Below are positions 18,031-27,533 of a stretch of DNA of 64,000 nucleotides, piece after piece. Source of the stretch: JAPORY01 sp965215385 (GTDB taxonomy: Bacteria; Pseudomonadota; Alphaproteobacteria; Rhodobacterales; Rhodobacteraceae); assembly GCA_965215385.1 (NCBI GenBank), contig OZ244059.1, positions 3,038,001-3,102,000 on the forward strand, given 5' to 3'. Numbering within the stretch: the first letter of the stretch is position 1; each line of letters begins with the position of its first letter. Below the pieces are notes generated by a model, which was not told where the DNA came from, made no database searches, and was given only the letters and a program-made list of their open reading frames with translations. The translations under genes were made by a program, and so were the position numbers.

Positions 18031-18937
18031 TCGGATTCTAGCCAAATATGTGCGTTACTGAGGAGTCACAACTTTTGGCTGACAAGTATCACAACGCCAT
18101 ATCTACTGTTAGATAGAAACTTCTTAAACTTTGAGATACGGGCATCAACCTAGACGCATGAAGTGCTGCAATTGATCGACAAGATAGCTGTGGTCATGGC
18201 ACTAGGGTCGGATATTACCTAGTACCTAACCCCTCCCACGAGATGTTCAAGGGAAGCTGCCCGCACCTAACGCCAAAGCTACACGACGTCTACTAGAGCT
18301 ATTGTGAAGAGAATATCTCCAGTCTAATTGGCGACGTCAAGAATGCTGATGAGGTGCAAGAAGTTTTAGTTGTTTACTGCGACCGTTCATTCGGAATCGG
18401 TTACCCTTCAAGAGATCAAAGCCAAACTGACCACAGGTTTCAACTGTTGCGTTCTCGTCAACCAAGCGAATCTGACGCTTGAAAAAAATCTAACTCTCGG
18501 ATGCGAGAATTTTACGACTCAGTTCCCGATGCCGTCAAGAGTTGCGAATTTGTCCCGGTATTGCGATTCGATGAGACCAATACCGCTGCTTGGCATCTAG
18601 TTTTGGAGAGCATAATTCACGGCACAGGTCTTGTTGCAGCATCCTCGGCGGCTGATTAGCGTAGTTATGGTAACTGAGCACGGCAGGAGTATTATGGATT
18701 TAAGCAATTCCTTTGTCGACCTTGAAGTTTGGTATCGGCGAGAAACAATACAGTTCTTTGACACAAGGGTATTTTCAGTTTTGATGCGCCCATTCCGCAA
18801 TTACTAATAAGTAACGGATAGAGGAGTCGAAATACGGCTCTATGCGCAATGATCTGGTTTATGGTGTCAAGTTTATGCTAGTTTAACGCATATGCCCAAT
18901 GATGATGGCTACACGCATTTGGTCGACGGGTCTCGCC
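18031..18937. other. Gene-poor stretch after lepA
   Basis: About 900 bp with no supported gene. Open frames at 18370-18600 (+) and 18597-18800 (-) show no known motif. It looks like eroded DNA. Confidence 0.4.
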
Positions 18938-19696
18938 TTAACCTTCCAAGAACATCCGTGCGGTAATTTCAAAACCTCTTGGATCTTCGGCATTTAGCCA
19001 ATGCCCAGCTTTGCGAAGTTTGGCGAACTGTGCGTTCGGAAATAGGTTTCTAATTTGTGGTCTATATTCGGGGCGTACATAGTCCGACTTCCCTCCCGAC
19101 AGAAATAAAGCCGGCCCATCCCATCGCCGTATTATACGAGGAAAGGAAAGGATTTTTGGCATGTTGCTTTCTAAAGCCGCTAGATTCAACTGCCAGGTTC
19201 CCTTTGCAACGTCTAGTGATTGACACAAAAAATTCCGTACCTCCGCATCGACACCTTGATCCGCAAGTTGTCGAGCGGCGTCAGATCTTTTCGAGTTTTG
19301 CGAGAGGTTGACCGACCGCATTGCTGCAATAAGTGGAGAGTGATTGTGCTTGTATATTACAGGTGCAATATCTGCCACGATCAGTCTTCGAACGTGACGA
19401 GGATACCGGAGACAGAGTGTCATGGCTGCTTTACCGCCCATTGAATGACCAATTAAATCGGTTGACCCTCCTCGCATCTCAATGATCTCGGCGAGATCCT
19501 CCGCTAAGTCCTCGTAGGAGTGACTATCCGACCACGGACTGCGTCCATGATTGCGCATGTCGACAGCGATAACCTCACGAGTGTTAGACAATTGTTTAGC
19601 AATCTGCGTCCAATTCCGCGATGATCCGAAGAGCCCGTGCGCGATGATAAGAGGGTTCGACGACGTGACGGCGTTGAACGCTACATAGTGAAGCAT
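18938..19696 (-). CDS. Alpha/beta-fold hydrolase, YbfF-like esterase
   Basis: A 252-aa cytoplasmic serine hydrolase. It has the oxyanion region AHGLFGSSRNW, then VDMRNHGRS, the nucleophile elbow GHSMGGKAA, an acid region GGKSDYVRPEY and the catalytic His in AGHWLNAEDP. This pattern is that of the YbfF/ABHD11-type short esterases, which cleave small acyl esters; the natural substrate cannot be told. The start is ATG 19696. It has no operon partner; both flanks are non-coding. Length and motifs are complete. Confidence 0.92.
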   Translation of the reverse strand: MLHYVAFNAVTSSNPLIIAHGLFGSSRNWTQIAKQLSNTREVIAVDMRNHGRSPWSDSHSYEDLAEDLAEIIEMRGGSTDLIGHSMGGKAAMTLCLRYPRHVRRLIVADIAPVIYKHNHSPLIAAMRSVNLSQNSKRSDAARQLADQGVDAEVRNFLCQSLDVAKGTWQLNLAALESNMPKILSFPRIIRRWDGPALFLSGGKSDYVRPEYRPQIRNLFPNAQFAKLRKAGHWLNAEDPRGFEITARMFLEG

Positions 19697-20237
19697 TAGT
19701 CACCCGAACCTTCCTCATTTGAATTCGTACGGTGTGCAACTGCAAAACTTAAATCGACGTGATTTCTCAAAATCCGCGAACTGATAGGATCTGCAGGTCC
19801 GCTGCTTGCTCAGCTCCGTCAGATACCTGTTAGGTCTGCTTATATAATCCAGCGACTATCGAGGGGTGGGTTCCAGCATCTGCATCCGTAGCGTAATTTT
19901 ATCCCAAGCGAACCCTGCGGCGCAAGAGTTTTGCGTGTCGCACACACAGAGCCTGAGATCGCTGTCAGCGGTTGGTGAAACCGTAGAGGTTAGGTCTTCG
20001 GTCTAGGTGAAACCCGCAAGACAACTGCCTTAACCCAAAATCTTACATTTTATCACGGTGGTTGCACAATATCATACTTCACCATAATAATATCAAAAAC
20101 AATGTTAAGTAATGCCAAACTAGGAACTATATAAATAAAATGATACTATAAAATAGTTTAATAATACTTGCTTGCACGTCAAAAAGACATTAGTTCTGCA
20201 CTCAGATGGTCTGATAGCAAACCAAGGGATAGAAATT
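19697..20237. other. Intergenic, AT-rich toward the HTH gene
   Basis: No gene seen. The stretch 20040-20170 is clearly AT-rich and probably contains the promoter of the downstream regulator. Bases 19880-20030 are GC-richer with short self-complementary pieces and could form a structured RNA, but no known RNA family was recognised. Confidence 0.35.
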
Positions 20238-21272
20238 ATGGCTATAGAAACGATTAGTCCTCAAGTGTTGAAAACACTGCGGAAACAAGCAAACCTGTCA
20301 CAACAGGGGCTCGCGGAAATTTCACGTGTTAGCAAGCCGACAATTGCTCGAATTGAGCTTGGCAAGAATTCTGCAAACACGACGACTATAGAGCGACTCG
20401 CGAAAGCGCTAAAGGTGAAGCCCGAAGAATTGGCGGATAATCCGAAAAAGGATGGAGAGTCTCGGGAGGGGGAACGACAGGCTTCAGGATACCGAACTCT
20501 GAAACTAACCGTGCAAAATGCAACCGCGCTTTCGTTCCGTATGGTTGAACTAAAATATGGACTCTCGCAAGCTCAACAGATTCACTTAGCCCCCCTCTTC
20601 GCTGCTCTAATGGCAGAGGCGAGCCTCGTCTGGCGCAAGAAAAAAATAAAAAAAGCGTGGGAGGCCATAGATAATCTTGGTGCTGTGGTCTCCGGACATC
20701 CGGGGTTTGTAATTGCGGCTCATCGCGCTCGTCAACCCTTGGAAATCGAGCAGGATTCCATTGATAAAGGCGATGTTCTTGGAGATAAATTCTGGGATGA
20801 TAGCCCCGATTTTGATAATGATGGAGAGCGATGGCTCAACCCATTCTCGCGTTATCTTCAGCATCTTACCAAAGTCGTAGATTCTCCATTCATCGAGTTT
20901 TACTGGGCGGAAGATCACTTTTCGACTGAGTGGACAACAAGTGTTGGTTATAGCGAGTGGACAACAAGTGTTGGTTTTAGCGGTGATGATGAACTTCTAT
21001 ACAGCCTCGGTGAGACGGAATTAGCACGCCTGACAGGTTTTGATCATTGGGCTGAGACGGCGCTGCTTGACTTCCATATAGACATTGCGGACATCCCGGC
21101 GGAACTCTGGGGAGGCGATGCGACGGCAGAGAGGCTTGCTTGGCTAAAAAGGCAAATTCCACAGCGCGTAATCGACGACTGGGAAAGAAGAGAACCTGAA
21201 TTTGACATTTTTGCAAGCGCAAGAAAAAGAAAGGAGGATTCTGCCGATGAGGGTCGCAGTAATGACGAATGA
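20238..21272 (+). CDS. XRE-type helix-turn-helix protein
   Basis: A 344-aa DNA-binding protein. ATG 20238 (MAIETISPQVLKTLRKQANL) is chosen because the HTH starts right there and GGGATAG precedes it; the frame extends to 20172. Residues 7-65 are a Cro/CI-type HTH (LSQQGLAEISRVSKPTIARI, then TTTIERLAKALKVKPEELAD). The remaining 270 residues are an unrecognised, charged, probably sensory or partner-binding domain. Around residues 231-248 a 9-aa unit (EWTTSVGYS / EWTTSVGFS) is tandemly duplicated. It is followed by a small DUF4258-like gene and by the membrane/coiled-coil pair, all on the plus strand, and may regulate them. Confidence 0.8.
   Translation: MAIETISPQVLKTLRKQANLSQQGLAEISRVSKPTIARIELGKNSANTTTIERLAKALKVKPEELADNPKKDGESREGERQASGYRTLKLTVQNATALSFRMVELKYGLSQAQQIHLAPLFAALMAEASLVWRKKKIKKAWEAIDNLGAVVSGHPGFVIAAHRARQPLEIEQDSIDKGDVLGDKFWDDSPDFDNDGERWLNPFSRYLQHLTKVVDSPFIEFYWAEDHFSTEWTTSVGYSEWTTSVGFSGDDELLYSLGETELARLTGFDHWAETALLDFHIDIADIPAELWGGDATAERLAWLKRQIPQRVIDDWERREPEFDIFASARKRKEDSADEGRSNDE
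20928..20981 (+). repeat. Two 27-bp tandem units inside the HTH gene
   Basis: Units 20928-20954 and 20955-20981 differ by one base (tat against ttt) and encode EWTTSVGYS and EWTTSVGFS. The near identity shows a recent in-frame duplication. Confidence 0.95.
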
Positions 21273-21362
21273 TCACGAGGCTTGTGATGTAAATCCCCGC
21301 TGACGGTCGGCAACTAAGTCAATTGTTTTTTGAGTTTGCACGGTAACTAAGGAGCATAAAAA

Positions 21363-21644
21363 ATGAATACGATTATCACGCGTCACGCAGAGGCTCGGTG
21401 CGGTCAAAGAGGATTTCGAAAAAATGATCTCAAACTTATTGCGGAATACGGCACGGAAACCAAGTCAGGGTTTCTGCTCACCAACAAAGATATCATAAAG
21501 GTTGAACGCCAATTCAAGAAGATCTTGGCCGACCTTTCCCGATTACAAAATGCGTTCATCCCGATGGCGGAGGATGGCATAACAACAAAGACAGTGTTTC
21601 GCGCAACAAAAGAACAACGACGGCGCGAAACCAGACGCTGGTGA
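21363..21644 (+). CDS. Small DUF4258-like protein
   Basis: A 93-aa basic protein starting at ATG 21363 after AAGGAG. It begins ITRHAEARCGQRGFRKNDL, continues LIAEYGTETKSGFLLTNKD, and has a later VFRATKEQRRR. The order RHA..R..QRG followed by a GxLLxxKD strand is typical of small proteins near DUF4258, sometimes suspected to be toxin-like RNA-binding modules; function is not established. It lies 90 bp after the HTH gene on the same strand, so an HTH/small-protein pair resembling a toxin-antitoxin arrangement is possible but not shown. Confidence 0.6.
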   Translation: MNTIITRHAEARCGQRGFRKNDLKLIAEYGTETKSGFLLTNKDIIKVERQFKKILADLSRLQNAFIPMAEDGITTKTVFRATKEQRRRETRRW

Positions 21645-22036
21645 AGGGTAGGTCGGTATAATCTGGCTTCGGACAGGATTGTATCGCAGGTGTAGTTCGA
21701 TATCGAGCGTCGTTATCGGTCAGGACTATGCAAGGGTAAAATTTTTACTCTGGGTGACAAAATTGGGAAAAAATCCAAAAAATGCCATTTATGAGGGAAT
21801 AATTCCCTTCATCGGCGTCAACGATCAAATTGCAACGACAATGTCACTGAATAAAAGGAACCTAATCTGCCAAAGTCAGCAAAATGATCTGCAAGGCAAT
21901 GTAGTCAGATCAAATTTCGCCAAGAATTGTAGGAAAAGTTACTACATTTAGTATGAATTATATTATTGCGCGATCCTAGGTTATCGATGCAAACCGAAAG
22001 TAAGTCAGACGTAACGTTTGAAAGGAACTCGCCTTG
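21645..22036. other. Intergenic before the membrane/coiled-coil operon
   Basis: About 390 bp, AT-rich, no supported gene; the 90-codon open frame at 21679-21951 has no recognisable feature. It probably holds the promoter of the following two genes. Confidence 0.4.
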
Positions 22037-23362
22037 ATGAAGTTCAACAAAATAATTGCGGTCGCAATATTGGCGGAAATTCTGCTGATTTCGACAGGTT
22101 TGGGGGTTGCCTTCACCCAAGGTAAAGCCGCTTTCGAAAGTCATCAGAGCCTGCACCTAGCTGCAAGCGCAGCTGGGTTTCCCCTTCTGCTGGCAACCAT
22201 GGAAATGTTCAAAATCCCGGCTGGTATTGTACTTTACAAGTCACAATGGTTCTTGAAGCCAGTTGCGTTGGCATTCCTACTTGCGGGCCTGGCTGCGACA
22301 TTCGAAACCACTGTTATAGCCGGGTCGACTTGGTTTCGCGCTATCCAGTTTAACGTCATCGAAAAGCAGACGGAGCTCGCGTTCCTTGAGCAAACCTATC
22401 GTGCCTCGCAAATTGAGTATGAAAAACAGGTGGGAGAACTCCGAAAGGGCATTAGAGAGTTCGACGAACAGATATCCAAGCTAGAAACGGGATCACCGGC
22501 TGTTATCACGGCACAGAAAAAGGTGAGCAGATTAAGATCGGAATTAAATGCTGCGCGTTTGTTGCGAGGTAAAACCCGAGAACAATTCAAAACGGAACGG
22601 AGAGATCTCGAAAATCATTTAAATAAGCGCATTGAACGAGGTGGAACCGACGCCGGTGAAGCCAGTAAATCGTTGCGAAGCTTACCAACGGAACAGCAGG
22701 AAATCGATACGAAAATGAGGGACTGGGATGCAACAGACGGAGTTCGAAACAAAGAAGATATCAGGGCTCTCGAAGTTGAGCTCAACCGAGTACAAAAGCA
22801 ATTAGATATTCGTCGGGAACAAAATGCCGACACGAACGAAGAGCAGTTGAAAGATTTTCGCCGGCAGCGAGAGCAGCTTAACGAACAATTACAAGAAATT
22901 ATCACGGGTAATGTCAATAGTATAACCCGCGCTGCAGAGCACAGGCGGGAAATCGCAGAAATGCAAAAGGAAGTTTCGCGCTTGGCGGGTGACAGTGTCA
23001 TTTACGATATTGCCGCCAAGGTGTTCGCAAAACCTGCACGGGAGATTAACGAGGATGAAGCAAATAAGGTAACATTCTGGGTCATTGGTGCTGCTGCATT
23101 GGCCATATCGGCTGCCACAGGCATCGCAGCCCTACTTGCCACTCACTTGGAACATCAAAACCCAAATCTGACACTCGCTCAAGTGATCAGGGGCTATGTT
23201 GTGACTAGACGTTTTCGGCGCAAGCGAACGATTATCAAAACTGTTGAGAAACCAGTTGAAGTGATCAGATACAAGTGGTTTCCCCGCGCAGAAAACATTG
23301 CTAATTTCGACAAGTCAATCATGTGCGAACTGTTCGGACCTGCGATTGGGAGTAAGCAGTGA
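22037..23362 (+). CDS. Membrane protein with long cytoplasmic coiled coil
   Basis: A 441-aa protein of unknown function. ATG 22037 follows AAAGGAA. Three hydrophobic segments lie in the first 95 residues (IIAVAILAEILLISTGLGVA; LAASAAGFPLLLATMEMF; VALAFLLAGLAATFETTVIA). They are followed by about 210 residues of heptad-rich, highly charged coiled coil, then a fourth membrane segment (FWVIGAAALAISAATGIAAL) and a basic tail (RRFRRKRTIIKTVEKP). No enzymatic motif is seen. The stop overlaps the start of the next gene (TGATG), so they are translationally coupled. Such a membrane-anchored coiled coil could sense or transmit a signal across the membrane; that is inference. Confidence 0.75.
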   Translation: MKFNKIIAVAILAEILLISTGLGVAFTQGKAAFESHQSLHLAASAAGFPLLLATMEMFKIPAGIVLYKSQWFLKPVALAFLLAGLAATFETTVIAGSTWFRAIQFNVIEKQTELAFLEQTYRASQIEYEKQVGELRKGIREFDEQISKLETGSPAVITAQKKVSRLRSELNAARLLRGKTREQFKTERRDLENHLNKRIERGGTDAGEASKSLRSLPTEQQEIDTKMRDWDATDGVRNKEDIRALEVELNRVQKQLDIRREQNADTNEEQLKDFRRQREQLNEQLQEIITGNVNSITRAAEHRREIAEMQKEVSRLAGDSVIYDIAAKVFAKPAREINEDEANKVTFWVIGAAALAISAATGIAALLATHLEHQNPNLTLAQVIRGYVVTRRFRRKRTIIKTVEKPVEVIRYKWFPRAENIANFDKSIMCELFGPAIGSKQ

Positions 23363-23901
23363 TGCAAGTTGAAAACGACACAAATGATTTTTCGGAAGTT
23401 AAGAAAGCCTTAGAACAGAATGAGGCTCCGTCTCGGATGCGGATTATGGTCGGTCAAGGAATTCGGGCAAGCGCAATCATATTGGCATTGGGCGTAGCAG
23501 TTTCGGCAATGGCTCTGAGCATCGGCAAAGGCATTCAGTTCTTAAAAGACCCAAAGATTGTCGAAAAATCTTTGGATTTTCCTAAGATACCCCCGTTAAC
23601 TCCTGCTCACGAGGGTAAAGTTGTGCGTGATTATGTCATATTTCAAAATGTAGATACTGAGGTTGCGAGAGAAAAAATTTCAATAGTTGCAGGCCATAAT
23701 TTCAAGACAAGCAAACAAAGAATATATGATACAGCATTTTGTTACACAATTCTGCAGAGGAACGGGTTAGCTGTAAGAGTTGAGCTTAGTAGCAAAATAC
23801 CGGATAGTTCCCCTTTTCTTCGGTCCGACCAGAATCTAACGGCGTTAAAAATGTCGGGACGTGACATTCGTGAAATGCAAAACCTATGCCCGTATCTCTA
23901 A
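23362..23901 (+). CDS. Single-pass membrane partner protein
   Basis: A 179-aa protein starting at ATG 23362 inside the TGATG overlap (GTG 23359 is also possible). A cytoplasmic stretch of about 35 residues precedes one membrane segment (ASAIILALGVAVSAMALSIG), leaving a C-terminal domain of about 120 residues, probably periplasmic, with two Cys (TAFCYTILQ and QNLCPYL) that could pair. No known domain is recognised. The translational coupling suggests it forms a complex with the preceding coiled-coil membrane protein. Confidence 0.7.
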   Translation: MQVENDTNDFSEVKKALEQNEAPSRMRIMVGQGIRASAIILALGVAVSAMALSIGKGIQFLKDPKIVEKSLDFPKIPPLTPAHEGKVVRDYVIFQNVDTEVAREKISIVAGHNFKTSKQRIYDTAFCYTILQRNGLAVRVELSSKIPDSSPFLRSDQNLTALKMSGRDIREMQNLCPYL

Positions 23902-24069
23902 ATTTTCAAATGGATTGTAACGCGCCATTGTTCTTAAAACTGCAGACATCTGTAATCTGGGCGTCAGATTGGAAAAACGATCTACCAAACCGAGAGTAAT
24001 TCAATTTTTTCGGTTTCCAAAGTCATATGAATTCCATCCATTGGAAATTGAGGCTAACAATTCTATATT

Positions 24070-25407
24070 CTACTTTCCCGATAGCGTCTCTTGAACGCCT
24101 GTCACAAAGTTGCTGGCCTCAATTGGCGCCATACCCATTTGCTGTGATGGATCAAACAGCGTTTTAGTATCAATCTCTGGCCAATCTCTTGCGACAAGGG
24201 ATCGCAAGTGTTTGCCGCTGGCAAGGGCTTCATCGCACAGAGCCTTAACAACTTTATCAGCTTGCGGCCTTGGTAGTGTTCTTGCTAGATTAAAAGCCAG
24301 TGCTTCAGCAAGTATGAGCCCCTTCGGTTTTGCAAGCGCGGCAGCCATCACATCGGGTTGCGGTGAAAGCCCTTGCAGGAGCTTGAAGGCCATCTCAAGG
24401 GCACTATCAGCACCGACAACTATCGTTGGCAAGGTCATCCATTCGGTGAACCAAGAACTCCCATCGCGTTGTTGACGATGAGGTCCAGACTGCGACAGCG
24501 TAGAGAATGCGCCCTGCACCTGATTGTTTACTGCGACCAACGTAGCCGCCATTACTGGGTTTTTCTTCTGTGGCATGGTTGATGACGCACCGACATCAGA
24601 CAAGCATACTTCTTCGATCCCTGACTGGCTTAACATCCCGATATCTTCGCCGATTTTCGCGAGAGCGATAACGACTCGCGATAACCATGCAGCGGTTCGA
24701 AGGTAGGGACTGCGGTCGCTATGCCAACTGCGTTTTGGATCAAGCAGTTTGAGTTCGCGAGCTAGATCCGCGCGGACTTGGTCAGCATCTGAACCAAGGG
24801 GCAAGGCCGTGCCAGCGGCACCCGATAATGAGACCCAAAAATTCTGACGAATTTCGTCGAGGGCTGCATGAGCGTCAAGTAATGGCCAGCCCCAACTTGC
24901 AACGATACATCCAAACGAGGTTGGTAGTGCCCCTTGTCCGTAGGTTCGTGCCAGCATCGGGAGGTCTGAGTGTCGGCCAGCAAGTTCAGCCAAAATCCCC
25001 AATAAACTCAGTAAGCTTTGGTCAAACGCATCAAAGGCCGAACGCATGCGCAGCATTAGCCCGGTGTCCATAATATCTTGCGATGTAGCGCCCCAGTGAA
25101 TGTATTGACTGTGCTCAGGTGAATTCATCGCGTCGCGAAACGCGGTAACAAGACCAGGAATCGGGATACCATTTTGTTGGGTTGAGAGCGCAATTTCGGC
25201 AATCTTAAGTTCAGCACACGCCGCAGCACTATGGATGGCGGCGGCACTAGTGCTTGGAATGAGGCTATGCTCGCCTAGAACCTTGGCTAACGCTCCCTCG
25301 ACCGCAAGGAGGGCGCGTAACTCGGCGGCATCTGAAAATAATTCAGCCGTACTCCCGCGTGCAAAATGAGTTTTGTATATTTCGCTATCAAATATTGATA
25401 CAGTCAT
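24070..25407 (-). CDS. PcaB-like lyase (fumarase/aspartase superfamily)
   Basis: A 445-aa enzyme of the adenylosuccinate lyase/3-carboxy-cis,cis-muconate cycloisomerase group. The start chosen is ATG 25407 (MTVSIFDSEIY); nine upstream codons are atypical. Motifs are YIHWGATSQDIMDTGL and the superfamily signature GASSTMPQKKNPV. The Trp in HWGATSQD and the length favour the PcaB subfamily, which makes 4-carboxymuconolactone in protocatechuate degradation, over PurB. The rest of a pca operon is not seen here; neighbours are an alpha/beta hydrolase, possibly PcaD-like in role, and a HAD enzyme on the same strand, so another small catabolic pathway is possible. Confidence 0.85.
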   Translation of the reverse strand: MTVSIFDSEIYKTHFARGSTAELFSDAAELRALLAVEGALAKVLGEHSLIPSTSAAAIHSAAACAELKIAEIALSTQQNGIPIPGLVTAFRDAMNSPEHSQYIHWGATSQDIMDTGLMLRMRSAFDAFDQSLLSLLGILAELAGRHSDLPMLARTYGQGALPTSFGCIVASWGWPLLDAHAALDEIRQNFWVSLSGAAGTALPLGSDADQVRADLARELKLLDPKRSWHSDRSPYLRTAAWLSRVVIALAKIGEDIGMLSQSGIEEVCLSDVGASSTMPQKKNPVMAATLVAVNNQVQGAFSTLSQSGPHRQQRDGSSWFTEWMTLPTIVVGADSALEMAFKLLQGLSPQPDVMAAALAKPKGLILAEALAFNLARTLPRPQADKVVKALCDEALASGKHLRSLVARDWPEIDTKTLFDPSQQMGMAPIEASNFVTGVQETLSGK

Positions 25408-25675
25408 GGATTCGTCATCCCCAAGAGGAAACAATTCGTAGAAAGCTAGTCACAATGTTGCTTCGGCACGCTTGCCGAGCGAAATCTGACAACTAATGCT
25501 TTGACTTTCCCGACGATCTGATCATTGTCGCAAGGGTTGGGCAGACTCACAATAATTCAGGCTCCAGAACTGCGCTCGGTGCCTTTGGGGTTCGAGTTGA
25601 AATTTTGCAACTCTAAACAAAAACTGAGTGCCAGTTGATTGGCGTTTCTGCCTTGGTCAAAATTATTAGAGTTGC

Positions 25676-26518
25676 CTAGCGAACGGATACCGCGTACTTT
25701 ATTTGCTCAATCCAACTTCGGAGTGCTTTAATCGCCTCGGGTTCGTCCAAAAAGGGAACGTGACCACGACCGGCAATCTTAGCAAAAACTAAATCAGGTT
25801 TATATTTCTGCATTTGTTCCAATGTTGCTGCACTCAAAAGGTCTGAGTTTACGCCGCGGATTACCGCCATGGGCTTTTCTGCGAGCGCGGCAAATAACTT
25901 CCACACGTCGGCCGGCGGTTGGTTCATTGCGTCAATCACAGCGTCACGGAGTTTAGGGTCGTAGGTTATCTCCAGACCATCCGGGGTCTCACGGTAGAGT
26001 TTCTTGACTTCAGTCAGCCAGCGATTCTTTGATACATTTTCGAAGCCAGGCATGGTGAGGGGGCGCATTTTAGCCGCTTCTTCGTAGGTTTTCCATTCTG
26101 GATTATAGCCGAGGTACTCAAAAATATTTTCCAAACCTTCGGGCTCTAGCACCGGCCCAATATCGTTTAGGGCGACGCCGAGAAGCCTCTGGTTTGCGAT
26201 AGCTCCAAGACACATTGCGATGAGACCGCCGCGTGAGGTCCCTAAAATCGCGACTCGGTCTAATTCAAGGTAATCAAGTAATGCTAGCACATCTTGCGCT
26301 TCGATAGCGACCGAATAGTTTAGGTAATTCTTATCCCAGTCCGAGTACCCGCGGCCCCGATAGTCAAGTTTGATTAGCCGACAACCCGTAAGGTGTGGGC
26401 TGACATAGTCGAAGTCGGCACTAGTGCGTGTAAGACCTGCTAGGCAGACTAGCGGTAAGCCGGTTCCCTCATCATTGAAATAAAGGGAGAGTCCATCAGG
26501 GGTCCGAAAATGGGGCAT
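25676..26518 (-). CDS. Alpha/beta-fold hydrolase
   Basis: A 280-aa serine hydrolase. It shows LDYRGRGYSDWD, the nucleophile elbow GTSRGGLIA, an acid region around RGVNSDLLS and the catalytic His in GRGHVPFLDEP. The GTSRGG elbow and RGRGYSD stretch are common in hydrolases that open lactones or cleave small esters. Its ATG (26518-26516) overlaps the stop of the upstream HAD gene by one base, so the two are translated together. The substrate is unknown. Confidence 0.9.
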   Translation of the reverse strand: MPHFRTPDGLSLYFNDEGTGLPLVCLAGLTRTSADFDYVSPHLTGCRLIKLDYRGRGYSDWDKNYLNYSVAIEAQDVLALLDYLELDRVAILGTSRGGLIAMCLGAIANQRLLGVALNDIGPVLEPEGLENIFEYLGYNPEWKTYEEAAKMRPLTMPGFENVSKNRWLTEVKKLYRETPDGLEITYDPKLRDAVIDAMNQPPADVWKLFAALAEKPMAVIRGVNSDLLSAATLEQMQKYKPDLVFAKIAGRGHVPFLDEPEAIKALRSWIEQIKYAVSVR

Positions 26519-27204
26519 CAGCTGTCAGAAAGCTGTGGAATTTTGGAAAGATCACGCACGACAGTGAGCGGAGTCCACGGCAGGCGGTCGACGGGTTCAT
26601 CAGCCCGATTAACCCAAGCAGCTGAAAATCCGTATCCTGTCGCACACGCGGCGTCCCAGCCGTTTGATGAAACGAATAACACTTCTTGTTTGTGGCAGCC
26701 GCAACGTTGTTCAACCAAGTCATAGACGCGATGATCGGGCTTAAATACTTGAACAGCATCGACCGAAATGATCTCATCAATGAGATCACGAATATTAGCC
26801 GATCTTACGGCGGCTTCGAGCATAGCCAAAGATCCATTCGATAGGATCGCTATTTTCTTGCTGCTATGTTTCAGCTCTTCAAGTGTCGAGGGCACCTCCA
26901 TAAAAGCCGCTAATTCCCAATACAGTTGCAGTAACCGCTGCCGTAATTCCGGGTTGCCCTCTAGGTTGGTGATGGCGAGTGCCCAGTCTAAGGCGTTTTG
27001 CGTAATTTCCCAAAAGTCGGCAAATGATCCCGTCATTGACTGTAGCCAAGTGTATTGCAATTGCTTTATCCGCCAATGTTCCGCTAGAGCCCCCCAAGAA
27101 TTTTGAAGCTCCGCAAAATCACCTTCCTCAGCTGCTTGTCGAGCAGCAGCTTTGACATCAAAAAGAGTGCCGTAGGCGTCAAAGACACAAGTTGTGAATG
27201 GCAT
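26518..27204 (-). CDS. Haloacid dehalogenase type II
   Basis: A 228-aa HAD-superfamily hydrolase of the L-2-haloacid dehalogenase subgroup. Motif I is VFDAYGTLFD with the nucleophile Asp; the motif II region is ILSNGSLAML; KPDHRVYDL carries the motif III Lys, followed by VSSNGWDAACA with the motif IV Asp and GFSAAWVNR. These two last blocks distinguish true haloacid dehalogenases from phosphatases. The enzyme would displace halide from 2-haloalkanoates. It is first in a coupled two-gene unit with an alpha/beta hydrolase. Confidence 0.92.
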   Translation of the reverse strand: MPFTTCVFDAYGTLFDVKAAARQAAEEGDFAELQNSWGALAEHWRIKQLQYTWLQSMTGSFADFWEITQNALDWALAITNLEGNPELRQRLLQLYWELAAFMEVPSTLEELKHSSKKIAILSNGSLAMLEAAVRSANIRDLIDEIISVDAVQVFKPDHRVYDLVEQRCGCHKQEVLFVSSNGWDAACATGYGFSAAWVNRADEPVDRLPWTPLTVVRDLSKIPQLSDS

Positions 27205-27533
27205 GAGTTGTACTCAATTTTATCTTCGACATTCTTCAGTCAGAGAAGAGTGCTGCTATATGACCATGACTGACCTGGGCTTTATGACCCTTCGGACACC
27301 GACAGAAATCGTTTCTTTTCGGCCGCGGCAGAAGATCATCCGCCCCCTCTTCTAGCCTGGGATGATTGAAAATTTCAATCCAAGATTCTGAGCTGTTATT
27401 TTGGCGACGCTACCGCAAGCAGTACGGCGAACTTGACCAATATATCGATTGCTTTGGGAGTTGCATCGGTGAGAAATATATTAGGCCCTAGATTCAGTCA
27501 TAGTCGGAAAATACCTTGCGAATAAGCTATCAT
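27205..27533. other. Intergenic between glyA and the HAD gene
   Basis: About 330 bp with no gene. It should contain the promoter of the HAD/hydrolase unit and the 3' end of the glyA transcript; no clear terminator hairpin was found. Confidence 0.4.

Noticed and set aside
19880..20030. GC-richer, partly self-complementary stretch that might be a structured RNA
   Set aside because: I could not match it to tmRNA, 6S, RNase P or SRP RNA consensus features; kept only as a remark.
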